A DNA stretch of 64,000 nucleotides, from contig NZ_CP046902.1 of assembly GCF_009789555.1 (NCBI RefSeq), positions 4,356,001-4,420,000 of the forward strand, written 5' to 3'. This stretch comes from Stutzerimonas stutzeri (lineage in GTDB: Bacteria; Pseudomonadota; Gammaproteobacteria; Pseudomonadales; Pseudomonadaceae). Under the pieces are notes generated by a model that was given only the letters and a program-made list of their open reading frames with translations, made no database searches and was not told the DNA's origin. Below, one piece after another: positions 43,250-52,037 of this stretch. Both the position numbers and the translations under genes were made by a program. Position 1 is the stretch's first letter, and the number at the start of each line of letters is the position of its first letter.

Positions 43250-43372
43250 GATTACTTCCTTCATCTGCGGGACGTCAGCCTGTCGGAGATATCCGTTCAC
43301 AAGGCTGAAATGCACCGCTAGGTTAACACTCCACTGGCGATAGAACCGGAACGTGCCGACGAAGCTGCCATT

Positions 43373-44018
43373 TCAGGCACGGATGAACGGGTTCTGCCGC
43401 ATCTCATCACCCAGGCGTGTCTGCGCGCCGTGCCCGGTGATGACCGTCGCGTCCTCGTCCAGACAGTACAGCCGCTGCCTGATCGACCGTTCGAGGGTGG
43501 CATAATCGCCGCCCCCAGAGGTCGGTCCGGCCTATTCCACGGCGAAACAGCGTGTCCCCGGCGATGAGCAGCTTCGCCTCGGGGAACCAGAAGCTCATCG
43601 AGCCCGGCGTGCGGCCCGGTGTATGCAAAGCGACACCGCAGCCACAGGCCAGCGCCTCATCGTCGGCCAACCAGAGGTCCGGGGCCGGTACCGGCGTATA
43701 GGGCACGCCGAACAGGCGACATTGCTGCTCCAGGCTGTCCCATAGAAACTGATCATCCTTGTGGAGATGCAGGGTCGCGCCGGTGCGCTCCTTGATCTGG
43801 CCGGACGCGAGACAATGATCCAGATGCGCATGGGTATGAACGATGCTGACGACATCCAGGCCCAGCGCGTCGATTTGCGCCAGTATCCGTTCAGGGTCGC
43901 CGCCCGGATCCACGACAATGGCTCGCCCGGTCAGCGAATCGGCAATGAGGGTGCAATTGCATTGCAGCGGACCGACGGGAAAGGTTTCACTACGCAACGT
44001 ATGGCCTGTCTCGGACAT
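43373..44018 (-). pseudogene. MBL-fold hydrolase gene with frameshift near its 3' end
   Basis: Glyoxalase II-like metallo-beta-lactamase fold: THAHLDHC (HxHxDH), PGRTPGSMSFWFP, and GDTLFRRGIGRTDLWG. At this point the reverse strand has TGGGGGC (five G, + strand 43512-43516). Reading continues as RRLCHPRTVDQ to a stop at 43407. Removing one G restores GDYATLERSIRQRLYCLDED, VITGHGAQTRLGDEMRQNP and FIRA ending at 43373, the family C-terminus with its last metal-binding His (GHG). So the gene is broken by a single added base, either a real mutation in a homopolymer or a sequencing error. The original frame from ATG 44018 is intact up to residue 167. Confidence 0.85.
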
Positions 44019-44189
44019 CTTGACGCCTCAGGTAGCGCGATTTTCAAGAACAGCCCCTGCTAACCTATACGGCATGGGCAGGCGTGTCATCAGACGGAGA
44101 ACCAAGCCATCGACATAGCGGATCTGCAGCGCATCTTCGATACCCTGCCGGGCATCTTCCTGGTAGTTGCCAACGATGCCGACTATACG

Positions 44190-46157
44190 ATGGTCGCCGC
44201 CAGCGAAGCGCGCTTGCAGGCGACCATGACGCGTCGTGAAGACGTCATTGGACGCCCCTTGTCCGAGGTTTACGGCGGTGCCTCGGCATCGTCGGGCTTT
44301 GGTACGTTGTGCGCATCGCTGGCCGAGGCCGCACGCACGGGACGCACGCAACACCTGAAGACAGTCGGCTATCCGTTGCGGCGCGAAGATGCCGAAGGCG
44401 GCAGCTATGAAAACCGCTACTGGGATGTAGTCAACGTGCCGGTGCTCGACGCGCAAGGCCAGGTCAGCTACATCATTCACCAGGCCGAAGACGTAACCGA
44501 AAGCCTGCTCGAACAGGAGTCCGCGGCGCTGCGTCTGCGCGAGAGCGACGAGCGCCTGAACGCCGCGCTGCTGGCATCCGGGACGGGTACGTTCTACTGG
44601 GACCTGCGCAACAACCGTCTGGACATGGACCTGCCCATGCAACGACTGTTCGGCCTGGAAGGATTGACCTCCGGCTGGCTCGACGACCTGCTCGGCACCA
44701 TTCATCCGGACGACCGGGAGAGCATTGCCCAGCAGTGCGAGCGGTGCGTCCGCTACGGTGACGACATCGAGATGCAGTTCAGGGTCCGCCTGCCGGAAGG
44801 CAACGAACGCTGGATATTCGACAAAGGCCAGACCTTCACCGATGCCAGCGGCAGGCCGTCCTATATGGTCGGCGCCTGCCTGGACATTACCCAGCACAAG
44901 CGCACCGAACGGGCGCTGCACCGTCTCAACGAAACCCTCGAACAGCGCGTCAATGCCGAAGTCGCCGCGCGCGCCAAGACCGAGGCGGCACTGCGCCAGT
45001 CGCAGAAGATGGAAGCGGTCGGTCAGCTGACCGGGGGCCTGGCGCATGATTTCAACAACCTGCTGGCCGGGGTCATCGGCTCGCTGGAGCTGCTCTCGGT
45101 TCGGCTGGATCAGGGGCGCACCGACGACCTGCAGCGCTACATCCGCAGCGCGCTGACGTCGGCCAGTCGGGCGACCGCTCTCACCCACCGCCTGCTGGCC
45201 TTTTCGCGCCGGCAGACACTCGATCCCAGCCCCACCGACCTGAATACCCTGATCGAAGGCATGATGGAACTGCTGCAGCGCACCATAGGCCCGATGGTGA
45301 GCTATTCGACGCGGCTGTCCCAAGGGCTCTGGCTCACGCTCTGCGACACCAACCAACTGGAAAATGCCCTGCTGAACCTGACCATCAATGCCCGCGATGC
45401 GATGCCGGATGGCGGCCAGCTCACGCTGATCAGCGAAAACCTGACACTGGACGAGCCATTCGCACAGGAAATCGGGTTGCAACCCGGCGAGTATGTCGCC
45501 CTCGGCGTGCGTGATACCGGGGTCGGCATCCCCCCGGAAAAACTCGGCTATGTGTTCGATCCATTCTTTACCACCAAACCCCTGGGCGAAGGCACGGGGC
45601 TCGGTTTATCCATGGTCTACGGCTTCGCCAAGCAGTCGGGCGGCGGCGTGCGCATCGAGAGCACGGTGGGCGAAGGAACCAGCGCCTGGATCTACTTGCC
45701 GCGCCACCACGGCCAGTCCCCGAGTTCGCACGCGCCCACCCCGACGGATCTGCCTCCGGCCTCGGTCGAAGGCCGCACCGTTCTGGTCGTCGATGACGAG
45801 CCCAACGTCCGTATGCTGGTGACCGAGGTGTTGCAGGAAATGGGCCTGCACACCCTGGAGGCGGCCGAAGGCCCCGGCGGGCTTCGCATTCTCGACAGCG
45901 ATGCGCACCTGGACCTGTTGATATCCGACATCGGGCTACCCGGCGGCATGAACGGACGCCAGCTTGCCGACGCCGCGCGCGAGAAGCGGCCTTCGCTGCG
46001 CGTCCTGTTCATTACCGGATACGCCGAGGGCTCGGTGTTGCAACGCAGCAACGCCTCGTACGATTACGAGGTCCTGACCAAGCCGTTCACCATCACGGCC
46101 CTTGAAGAAAAGGTCCGCCGCATGCTGGAGCCCGGCCAGGCCTCGGACGAACACTAG
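44190..46157 (+). CDS. PAS hybrid sensor histidine kinase with receiver
   Basis: 655 residues as counted from ATG 44190, but the reading frame and the PAS fold extend upstream to an apparent AUC start at 44109 (see finding). Domains: PAS (1-115), PAS (about 115-235, LYWDLRN-like FYWDLRNNRLDMDL), a short coiled linker with HisKA (QKMEAVGQLTGGLAHDFNN, His in AHDFNN), an HATPase with NLTINARDAMP and DTGVGIP and GTGLGLSMVYGF, and a C-terminal receiver (VLVVDDEPN, phosphoacceptor in ISDIGLPGG). No membrane segment, so a cytoplasmic sensor. Downstream of and divergent from the MBL gene. No cognate regulator is adjacent. Confidence 0.85.
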   Translation: MVAASEARLQATMTRREDVIGRPLSEVYGGASASSGFGTLCASLAEAARTGRTQHLKTVGYPLRREDAEGGSYENRYWDVVNVPVLDAQGQVSYIIHQAEDVTESLLEQESAALRLRESDERLNAALLASGTGTFYWDLRNNRLDMDLPMQRLFGLEGLTSGWLDDLLGTIHPDDRESIAQQCERCVRYGDDIEMQFRVRLPEGNERWIFDKGQTFTDASGRPSYMVGACLDITQHKRTERALHRLNETLEQRVNAEVAARAKTEAALRQSQKMEAVGQLTGGLAHDFNNLLAGVIGSLELLSVRLDQGRTDDLQRYIRSALTSASRATALTHRLLAFSRRQTLDPSPTDLNTLIEGMMELLQRTIGPMVSYSTRLSQGLWLTLCDTNQLENALLNLTINARDAMPDGGQLTLISENLTLDEPFAQEIGLQPGEYVALGVRDTGVGIPPEKLGYVFDPFFTTKPLGEGTGLGLSMVYGFAKQSGGGVRIESTVGEGTSAWIYLPRHHGQSPSSHAPTPTDLPPASVEGRTVLVVDDEPNVRMLVTEVLQEMGLHTLEAAEGPGGLRILDSDAHLDLLISDIGLPGGMNGRQLADAAREKRPSLRVLFITGYAEGSVLQRSNASYDYEVLTKPFTITALEEKVRRMLEPGQASDEH

Positions 46158-46178
46158 CGCCGTCCGCCACTCGGCCCG

Positions 46179-47861
46179 TCATACCGATGAGATGGTGCTG
46201 CTACCCTCTTCCAGCCAACGCGTGATGTCGCCCCGGATGCGCTTCTTGTCCAGCTTGCCGACGCTGGTCTTGGGAATGTCGCTGACCACCGCGATCTGCT
46301 GGGGAACCGCCCATTTGTTGATGGAACCCTGCTCCACGGCGGGCTCGAGGAAAGCCTGCAATCCGCGCGCATCGAGCTGTTTGCCCTCGGCCAGCACCAG
46401 CAAGGCGAACGGACGCTCGCCCCAGCGCTCGTCCGGCACGCCTACCACCGCCACGTCGCGAACCGCCTCGTGGCGGCTGATCAACCCCTCCAGCGCCAGG
46501 GAAGAAATCCATTCGCCGCCGGTCTTGATCACATCCTTGATGCGATCCCGAATGTCGATGTTGCCCATCTCGTCGAGGGTCGCGACGTCGCCCGTATGCA
46601 GCCAGCCACCGGCCCACAGCTCCTCGCTTTTTTCCGGGTTGCCGACATAGCCCTGGGTCAGCCACGGCGCCCGCAGCACCAACTCGCCCTGGGAGACACC
46701 ATCGGCCGGGAGAAAGCGGCCGTCCGGCGCCTGGATGGCGGCATCGACCAGAACCACTGGAATACCGGCCTTGAGACGGTAGGTGATCTGTTCGTCCTCG
46801 CTGGCCTGGCGCAACTCATCGTTGATATGCGCGCCGGAAATCAGCGGGCAGGTTTCCGACATGCCGTAGGCGGCTACCAGCTGGATGCCGCAGGCTCGAG
46901 CCGCTTCGTAAAGCCCACGGGTCAACGCGCTGCCACCGATGGTGATCTTCCACCCCGAAAAATCCACCCCTTGTGCCGCCTTGGCGTTGAGCAGCATCTG
47001 CACGATGGTCGGAACGCAATGGGAAAAGGTTACCTTTTCCCGACGCCACAGCTCGATCAGCAGCTCCGGATCGTAGCGCCCCGGATAGACCTGCTTGAGC
47101 CCCAGCATCGTCGCCACGTACGGCAAGCCCCAGGCGTGCACGTGGAACATCGGCGTAATCGGCATGTAAACGTCGCCGGCCGCCATCAATTGGGGGTTCT
47201 CGCGGCACCCCACCGTCACTGCGCCGGCCAGCGTGTGCAGCACCAGTTGGCGATGGGTGAAATAAACTCCCTTGGGCTCGCCGGTGGTGCCGGTGGTGTA
47301 GAAGGTCGTGGCCACCGAATTCTCGTCGAAGTCGGGAAAGTCGTAATGCGATTGCGCCTCGGCAAGCAGGCTTTCATATTCACCGACGCAATTGGGCAGG
47401 TCGCAATGCGTCTCCGCCGAATCGGTGATCAGCAAGGTTTTGTCCACGGTGGTGAGCTGTCCTGCGACGGCCTGATACAGCGGCACGAAGTCACGATTGA
47501 CGAGAACGAAGCGGTCCTCGGCATGGTTCATGGTGTAGAGAATCTGCTCGGGTGACAGCCGTACGTTGATGGTATGGACCACGGCGCCGATCATCGGGAT
47601 CGCGAACATGCATTCCAGGTAGCGGTGACTGTCCCAGTCCATGACCGCCACGGTGTCCCCCGCCTTGACCCCGGCCGCCGTCAGCACGTTGGCCAGCCGG
47701 GCGATGCGTTGGGCAAGGGTGCGATAGTCGAACCGCAGTTGGTCGCGGTAGACGATCTCGCGGGTGCGCTCATAGCGCTGTCCCGACAAAAGCAGGCTTT
47801 TGATCAACAAGGGATACTGGTATGCGTTCGCGGCGGGTTTGATCACTCGGGTCTGCAACAT
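46179..47861 (-). CDS. medium-chain acyl-CoA ligase (AMP-binding, AlkK-like)
   Basis: 560 residues. TTFYTTGTTGEPKGVYFTHR is the AMP-binding P-loop, YGMSETCPL the adenylate-binding motif, and GWLHTGDVATLDEMGNIDIRDR then GEWISS the C-terminal lid; SVGKLDKK carries the catalytic Lys. Activates fatty acids to acyl-CoA via acyl-adenylate. Start 47861 has AACAGGACGCCCC upstream; the in-frame extension to 47918 does not match the family. The substrate chain length is inferred from similarity to AlkK, not shown. Separated from the LysE gene by 72 bp, same direction. Confidence 0.9.
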   Translation of the reverse strand: MLQTRVIKPAANAYQYPLLIKSLLLSGQRYERTREIVYRDQLRFDYRTLAQRIARLANVLTAAGVKAGDTVAVMDWDSHRYLECMFAIPMIGAVVHTINVRLSPEQILYTMNHAEDRFVLVNRDFVPLYQAVAGQLTTVDKTLLITDSAETHCDLPNCVGEYESLLAEAQSHYDFPDFDENSVATTFYTTGTTGEPKGVYFTHRQLVLHTLAGAVTVGCRENPQLMAAGDVYMPITPMFHVHAWGLPYVATMLGLKQVYPGRYDPELLIELWRREKVTFSHCVPTIVQMLLNAKAAQGVDFSGWKITIGGSALTRGLYEAARACGIQLVAAYGMSETCPLISGAHINDELRQASEDEQITYRLKAGIPVVLVDAAIQAPDGRFLPADGVSQGELVLRAPWLTQGYVGNPEKSEELWAGGWLHTGDVATLDEMGNIDIRDRIKDVIKTGGEWISSLALEGLISRHEAVRDVAVVGVPDERWGERPFALLVLAEGKQLDARGLQAFLEPAVEQGSINKWAVPQQIAVVSDIPKTSVGKLDKKRIRGDITRWLEEGSSTISSV

Positions 47862-47933
47862 GGGGCGTCCTGTTATTGATGTTATGAGATGCACACTGCA
47901 CGTGCGCCGGGCGTTCACGGCGCGGATCGCCGA

Positions 47934-48563
47934 TCAGGCGATCTCGGTGGCCGCCAGACGGATGCCAAGGCCGATCAATACCGCGCCGGTAATGCGGTCG
48001 AACCAGTGCCCCAGGCGGGCGAACCCGGCCCGCACACGCTCGCGACTGAACAGCCAAGCCACCAGGCAGAACCAGAGACCGGTGGCGAATGCCAGATATA
48101 CCCCATAGCCCGCCTGGACGGCGAGCGGGGTATGGGGGTCGATAACCACTGTGAATAACGACAGAAAAAATAGCGTAGCCTTGGGATTCAGGCCGTTGGT
48201 GATGAAGCCCACCGTAAAAGCGCGCCGGCGAGATTGCGCCGCTGCGCTGTCGGCACGGGTCAGATCACCCACCGCAACGGGCCGAGCCCGAAGCGCCTGG
48301 ACGCCGAGGTAGAGCAGATAACCGGCCGCCAACCACTTGAATAGGTTGAACAGCACGATCGACTGCGAGACGATCAGGCCAATTCCAAGCAACGAATAAC
48401 CGACGTGCAGCAAAATGCCGCTCCCCACACCGATGGCCGTCCAGCAACCACTGTGCCGTCCGCGGGTCACGCTTTCACGCACGACCACCGCAAAGTCCGG
48501 TCCGGGGCTGGCGACCGCGAGCAGGTGCACCAGCGCCACAGTGAAGAATTCCATCCAGTACAT
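47934..48563 (-). CDS. LysE/RhtB family amino acid exporter
   Basis: 209 residues with six predicted membrane segments (about 5-25, 38-62, 68-90, 112-135, 145-170, 185-205). ASPGPDFAVVVRESVTRGRHSG and GFITNGLNPKATLFFLSLF are the family signatures. Exports basic or neutral amino acids, homoserine lactones or similar; the substrate cannot be read from sequence. Divergent from the 2-hydroxyacid dehydrogenase, with 61 bp between starts. Confidence 0.92.
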   Translation of the reverse strand: MYWMEFFTVALVHLLAVASPGPDFAVVVRESVTRGRHSGCWTAIGVGSGILLHVGYSLLGIGLIVSQSIVLFNLFKWLAAGYLLYLGVQALRARPVAVGDLTRADSAAAQSRRRAFTVGFITNGLNPKATLFFLSLFTVVIDPHTPLAVQAGYGVYLAFATGLWFCLVAWLFSRERVRAGFARLGHWFDRITGAVLIGLGIRLAATEIA

Positions 48564-48624
48564 CCAGCGACTCCGCTATTTCCGGGGCGCAACATCCGCC
48601 CGCTGATTTCTACGAGTAAAGCCC

Positions 48625-49587
48625 ATGAGCAATCGCCGCGCCGTATTCCTTGACCTCTCTCCACTCGACCAGGGCGACCTGGACCTGGCTGCGCTGCAGT
48701 CCACCTTCGCTGAGCTGGTCTGCCATGCGCAGACCAGTGAATCGCAGATCATCGAGCGCCTGCAGGGTGCCGAGGTCGCCATCGTCAACAAGATCGCCCT
48801 GAATGATGCCGTATTCGCTGCCTGTCCGGACCTACGGCTGATTCTGGTGGCCGCCACCGGCGTCAACAACATTGACCTGGAGGCCGCCAGACAGCGCGGC
48901 ATCGTGGTCTGCAACTGCCAGGCGTATGGCACCGCAACCGTCGCCCAGCACACCTTGATGTTACTGCTCGCGCTGGCCACGCGACTACCCGATTACCAAA
49001 GCGCGGTCGCCCGGGGCCGGTGGCAGGAGAGCGGACAGTTCTGCCTGCTGGACTTTCCTATCGTCGAGTTGGCGGGCAAGACGCTCGGTGTGCTCGGTCA
49101 TGGCGAGTTGGGAAGCGCCGTCGCTCGGCTGGCCGAGGCGCTGGGCATGCGCGTGCTGACCGGCAACCTGCCCGGTCGCCCGCCGCGCGCCGATCGGCTG
49201 CCACTCGACGAGCTGCTGCCCCAGGTCGATGCGCTAACCCTGCACTGTCCGCTGACCGAGCAGACGCGCAACCTCATCGGCGCCCGCGAACTGCAGTTGA
49301 TGAAGCCATCGGCCTTCGTGATCAACAGCGCCCGTGGCGGCCTGATCGATGAGCAGGCGCTGGCCGATACGCTGCGCAGCGGGCACCTGGGCGGTGCCGC
49401 CACCGACGTGCTCACCAGTGAGCCGCCGAGCAACGACAATCCCCTGCTGGCCGCCGATGTCCCGCGCCTGATCGTGACGCCTCACAGCGCCTGGGGTAGC
49501 CGCGAAGCCCGGCAGCGCATCGTTGACCAGATGCGCGAGAACGCCGAGGCGTTTTTCGCCGGCCAACCGAAGCGCCAGGTCAGCTGA
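48625..49587 (+). CDS. D-2-hydroxyacid dehydrogenase (glycerate/hydroxypyruvate type)
   Basis: 320 residues. GHGELGSAVARLAEALGMRV is the Rossmann motif, NSARGGLIDEQAL supplies the catalytic Arg, TSEPPSNDNPLL the Glu and TPHSAWGSREAR the His. The N-terminal substrate domain has VNKIALNDAV and AATGVNNIDLEAARQRG. Related to HprA, which reduces hydroxypyruvate to D-glycerate; glyoxylate or phenylpyruvate are alternative substrates. No RBS is obvious (GAGTAAAGCCC). rsmC follows 57 bp later in the same direction. Confidence 0.9.
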   Translation: MSNRRAVFLDLSPLDQGDLDLAALQSTFAELVCHAQTSESQIIERLQGAEVAIVNKIALNDAVFAACPDLRLILVAATGVNNIDLEAARQRGIVVCNCQAYGTATVAQHTLMLLLALATRLPDYQSAVARGRWQESGQFCLLDFPIVELAGKTLGVLGHGELGSAVARLAEALGMRVLTGNLPGRPPRADRLPLDELLPQVDALTLHCPLTEQTRNLIGARELQLMKPSAFVINSARGGLIDEQALADTLRSGHLGGAATDVLTSEPPSNDNPLLAADVPRLIVTPHSAWGSREARQRIVDQMRENAEAFFAGQPKRQVS

Positions 49588-49644
49588 CGCTTCTGTAGCC
49601 AGGGACAAGACTGCTAAGCTCGCCAGCTTTTGCCCGGAGCCATC

Positions 49645-50643
49645 ATGGACCCCCGAAGCGAAGTACTGCTGCGTCAGGCCGAACTTTTTCGCGGCGCCCT
49701 GCTGCTTGCCGGCTTGCCGGCCGATGACCTGCTCGGCCAACTGCCCGAGGCCACGGGTTGGAGCTGGCACGCCGGGGAGCATCATGGCCTGCAGGCGCGC
49801 TTCGCCGGGCGCTGCACCTTCGGCGTGCAGCCGCCCTCGGCGGCTTTCGACGCGGCGGTGCTGTTTCTGCCCAAATCTCGCGAGCTGACCGATTACCTGT
49901 TGAACGCGCTTGCCACTCGCCTACCGGGGCGTCTGCTGTATCTGGTCGGCGAAAAGCGCGCCGGTGTCGAGCGCGCCGCCAGGCAGCTGGCGCCGTTCGG
50001 CGAGGCACGCAAACTGGACAGCGCCCGCCACTGCCAGTTGTGGCAGGTCAGGGTGACGAACGCGCCACCATCGCCCGAACTGCACGATCTGGCCCACCGC
50101 TTCGAGCTCGACCTGCCGGACGGCCCGCTGCGGGTAGTCAGCTTGCCCGGCGTGTTCAGCCACGGTCGGCTCGACCGCGGCACGGCACTCCTGCTGGGCC
50201 AGCTCGACGGCCTGCCTGACGGCCGGCTGCTGGATTTCGGCTGTGGCGCTGGGATCATCGGCGCCACCCTTAAACGCCGCTATCGGCAAAGCGAGGTGGT
50301 GCTGCTGGATGTCGATGCGTTCGCGGTCGAAAGCAGTCGTTTGACGCTGGCCGCCAATCGGTTGGAGGCCCAGGTCATCGCGGGCGACGGCATCGATGCC
50401 GCACCGGACAATTGCGCGGCGATCATCAGCAATCCGCCGTTTCATCAGGGCGTACACACTCATTACGCCGCCAGTGAAACACTGCTGCAACGCGCCGCCA
50501 GCCACCTGCAACCCGGCGGCGAACTGCGACTGGTCGCCAATGCCTTTCTCAAGTACCCGCCGCTGATCGAGGCCCATCTGGGCCGCTGCGAGACGCGGGC
50601 CAGTGCCGACGGCTTTCGCATCTACCGCGCACAGCGCACCTGA
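49645..50643 (+). CDS. rsmC: 16S rRNA (guanine-N2)-methyltransferase RsmC
   Basis: 332 residues, near RsmC's usual length, methylating G1207 of 16S rRNA in the 30S subunit. The N-terminal half is the degenerate, non-catalytic methyltransferase-like domain; the C-terminal half carries SAM motif I LLDFGCGAGIIG (about 198-209) and the catalytic NPPFHQG. ATG 49645 has CCGGAG nearby; the in-frame frame start at 49630 is less likely. Downstream gap contains the manganese riboswitch. Confidence 0.92.
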   Translation: MDPRSEVLLRQAELFRGALLLAGLPADDLLGQLPEATGWSWHAGEHHGLQARFAGRCTFGVQPPSAAFDAAVLFLPKSRELTDYLLNALATRLPGRLLYLVGEKRAGVERAARQLAPFGEARKLDSARHCQLWQVRVTNAPPSPELHDLAHRFELDLPDGPLRVVSLPGVFSHGRLDRGTALLLGQLDGLPDGRLLDFGCGAGIIGATLKRRYRQSEVVLLDVDAFAVESSRLTLAANRLEAQVIAGDGIDAAPDNCAAIISNPPFHQGVHTHYAASETLLQRAASHLQPGGELRLVANAFLKYPPLIEAHLGRCETRASADGFRIYRAQRT

Positions 50644-50685
50644 GCGACTTGCACAACGCGTCGCGCTTGGGCAAACTCGCGCCCG

Positions 50686-50813
50686 TCCTGGGGGAGTAGT
50701 CTCCGGCGAGCGCCCTGCTCGCCTGGCATGCGTCAACATACTTGGTCCGCAGACCATGGTGCATGCGACCCGCGTGGCCTGTTTCGACGGCTCGCGCTCG
50801 GTTTGACAAGACC
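50686..50813 (+). ncRNA. yybP-ykoY manganese riboswitch
   Basis: The conserved aptamer elements appear in order: CTGGGGGAGTAG (50689 onward) as the first loop segment, GCGTCAACATACT (50730-50742) as the cross-strand partner, and GACAAGACC at the end (50805-50813). They flank variable stems such as GGCGAGC / GCTCGCC and CGCGTGG. The riboswitch binds Mn2+ and turns on exporters. It precedes the GDT1 exporter gene by about 85 bp, an ideal arrangement, and is separated from rsmC by about 45 bp. Exact ends are approximate. Confidence 0.88.
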
Positions 50814-50860
50814 CATGACACGTACACCTGACCCGGGGCGGGGAGGCGGTGCGTGTCATG
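50814..50860 (+). promoter_or_regulatory. expression-platform hairpin of the riboswitch
   Basis: CATGACACG / CGTGTCATG is a perfect nine-base stem directly after the aptamer, extended by ACACC/GGTG with a small bulge; the loop is G-rich and GTGATTTT follows. It is a likely terminator or RBS-masking switch element for the downstream exporter, 37 bp before its start. Confidence 0.55.
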
Positions 50861-50897
50861 GTGATTTTCGTCGACCCGCCCCTGCAAGGAAGTTCGT

Positions 50898-51485
50898 TTG
50901 GAATCGTTCTACATCCCCACCCTGATCGTTGCGCTCGCCGAGATTGGCGACAAGACACAGCTGCTCGCTCTGCTGCTGGCGGCCCGCTATCGGCGTCCGC
51001 TACCGATCATCTGGGGCATCGTCGTCGCCACGCTCGCCAACCATGCCGCAGCCGGAGCCGTTGGCAACTGGGTCTCATCACTGGTCTCACCGGCCATTCT
51101 CAGCTGGATTCTCGCGGCGTCCTTTGCTGCCGTGGCCCTCTGGACGCTGGTGCCGGACAAGCTCGAGGAAGACGAAGCCTCTCGCGGGCGACGCTTCGGC
51201 CCCTTCGTGGCAACCCTGATCGCGTTCTTCCTTGCGGAGATGGGCGACAAGACACAGGTCGCGACCGTCATGCTCGCCGCCCAATACCCCGATTTCATCC
51301 TGGTGATCGTCGGAACCACGCTGGGCATGCTGATCGCCAACGTGCCGGTGGTGCTGGCGGGCAATTTCGCAGCCGATCGCATGCCGCTCACGCTGATCCG
51401 CCGCATCGCCGCGATCGGCTTCGCCGCTCTGGCGCTGTATGCCGTCTATCAGGCCCTGACCTTGAGCGGCACGCTTCCAGTCTGA
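50898..51485 (+). CDS. GDT1/UPF0016 (TMEM165) family cation exporter
   Basis: 195 residues, six membrane segments in two repeats, each with the family E-x-G-D-K-T motif: ALAEIGDKTQLLALLLAARY (first) and FLAEMGDKTQVATVMLAAQY (second). Bacterial members export Mn2+. The yybP-ykoY riboswitch upstream strongly supports this, as the aptamer senses manganese. ATG 50898 is preceded by AAGGAAG. Start and length match the family. Confidence 0.92.
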   Translation: MESFYIPTLIVALAEIGDKTQLLALLLAARYRRPLPIIWGIVVATLANHAAAGAVGNWVSSLVSPAILSWILAASFAAVALWTLVPDKLEEDEASRGRRFGPFVATLIAFFLAEMGDKTQVATVMLAAQYPDFILVIVGTTLGMLIANVPVVLAGNFAADRMPLTLIRRIAAIGFAALALYAVYQALTLSGTLPV

Positions 51486-51569
51486 TACGCAGCGCAAATT
51501 GCCGCAGCGCGGGTGCTGTTAGAGTGCGTCTTCACCGCGTTCTGGCGGCACTTGAGGGGAGCAGGCGGC

Positions 51570-52013
51570 ATGTCACCGGAGGAACGAAAACGGCGGGTTC
51601 AGCAGCACATCGACCTAAGCTGGAGCAAGGGTCGACTGGCGCTGGCCGAACAGTTGCAGAGCCGTTACTTCAGCTATAGGAGTTCGTTCATCGCGCAGCC
51701 CGTCGGCAGTGCCGGTTTCGGCCTGATCGTGCGGGAAATCCGCCTGGCGATCCCGGACCTCGAGGTCGTGGTGGATGAATGCCTCAGCGAAGGCAACCGC
51801 GTCATCACCTCCAGCACCCTGTTCGGCACCCTGGAGAAACCGGTGTTCGGCCTCGCGCCGAGTGGCAAGATCCTCACCGTGGCCGCCATGTCGATGTGGA
51901 CGCTCAACCCCGGCGGCGATATCGAGGAAATCAATACCCTGTTCGACCTGGAAAGCGCCCGCAAACAGCTGGGCATGGACACGCCCATCCCGATACCGCT
52001 GCCACCGGCATGA
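51570..52013 (+). CDS. ester cyclase-like SnoaL-fold protein
   Basis: 147 residues from ATG 51570 (MSPEERKRRVQQHIDLSW). Pattern and sequence (AQPVGSAGFGLIVREIRLAIPDL, VVVDECLSEGNRVITSSTLFGTLE) match the SnoaL/polyketide-cyclase-like NTF2 fold, in which members cyclise, isomerise or bind small molecules. Two aspartates and glutamates are present in DLEVVVDECLSEG but the catalytic set is not clear. RBS GGGGAG 8 bases before the ATG; a longer frame from 51513 lacks one. Likely soluble. Function unknown. Confidence 0.75.
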   Translation: MSPEERKRRVQQHIDLSWSKGRLALAEQLQSRYFSYRSSFIAQPVGSAGFGLIVREIRLAIPDLEVVVDECLSEGNRVITSSTLFGTLEKPVFGLAPSGKILTVAAMSMWTLNPGGDIEEINTLFDLESARKQLGMDTPIPIPLPPA

Positions 52014-52037
52014 CCGGGCCGATGGCAGCGACACGCC

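Noticed and set aside
44028..45482. Long reverse-strand open frame opposite the PAS kinase
   Set aside because: 484 codons of arginine/glutamine-rich sequence with no family; antisense to a clear PAS/HisKA protein.
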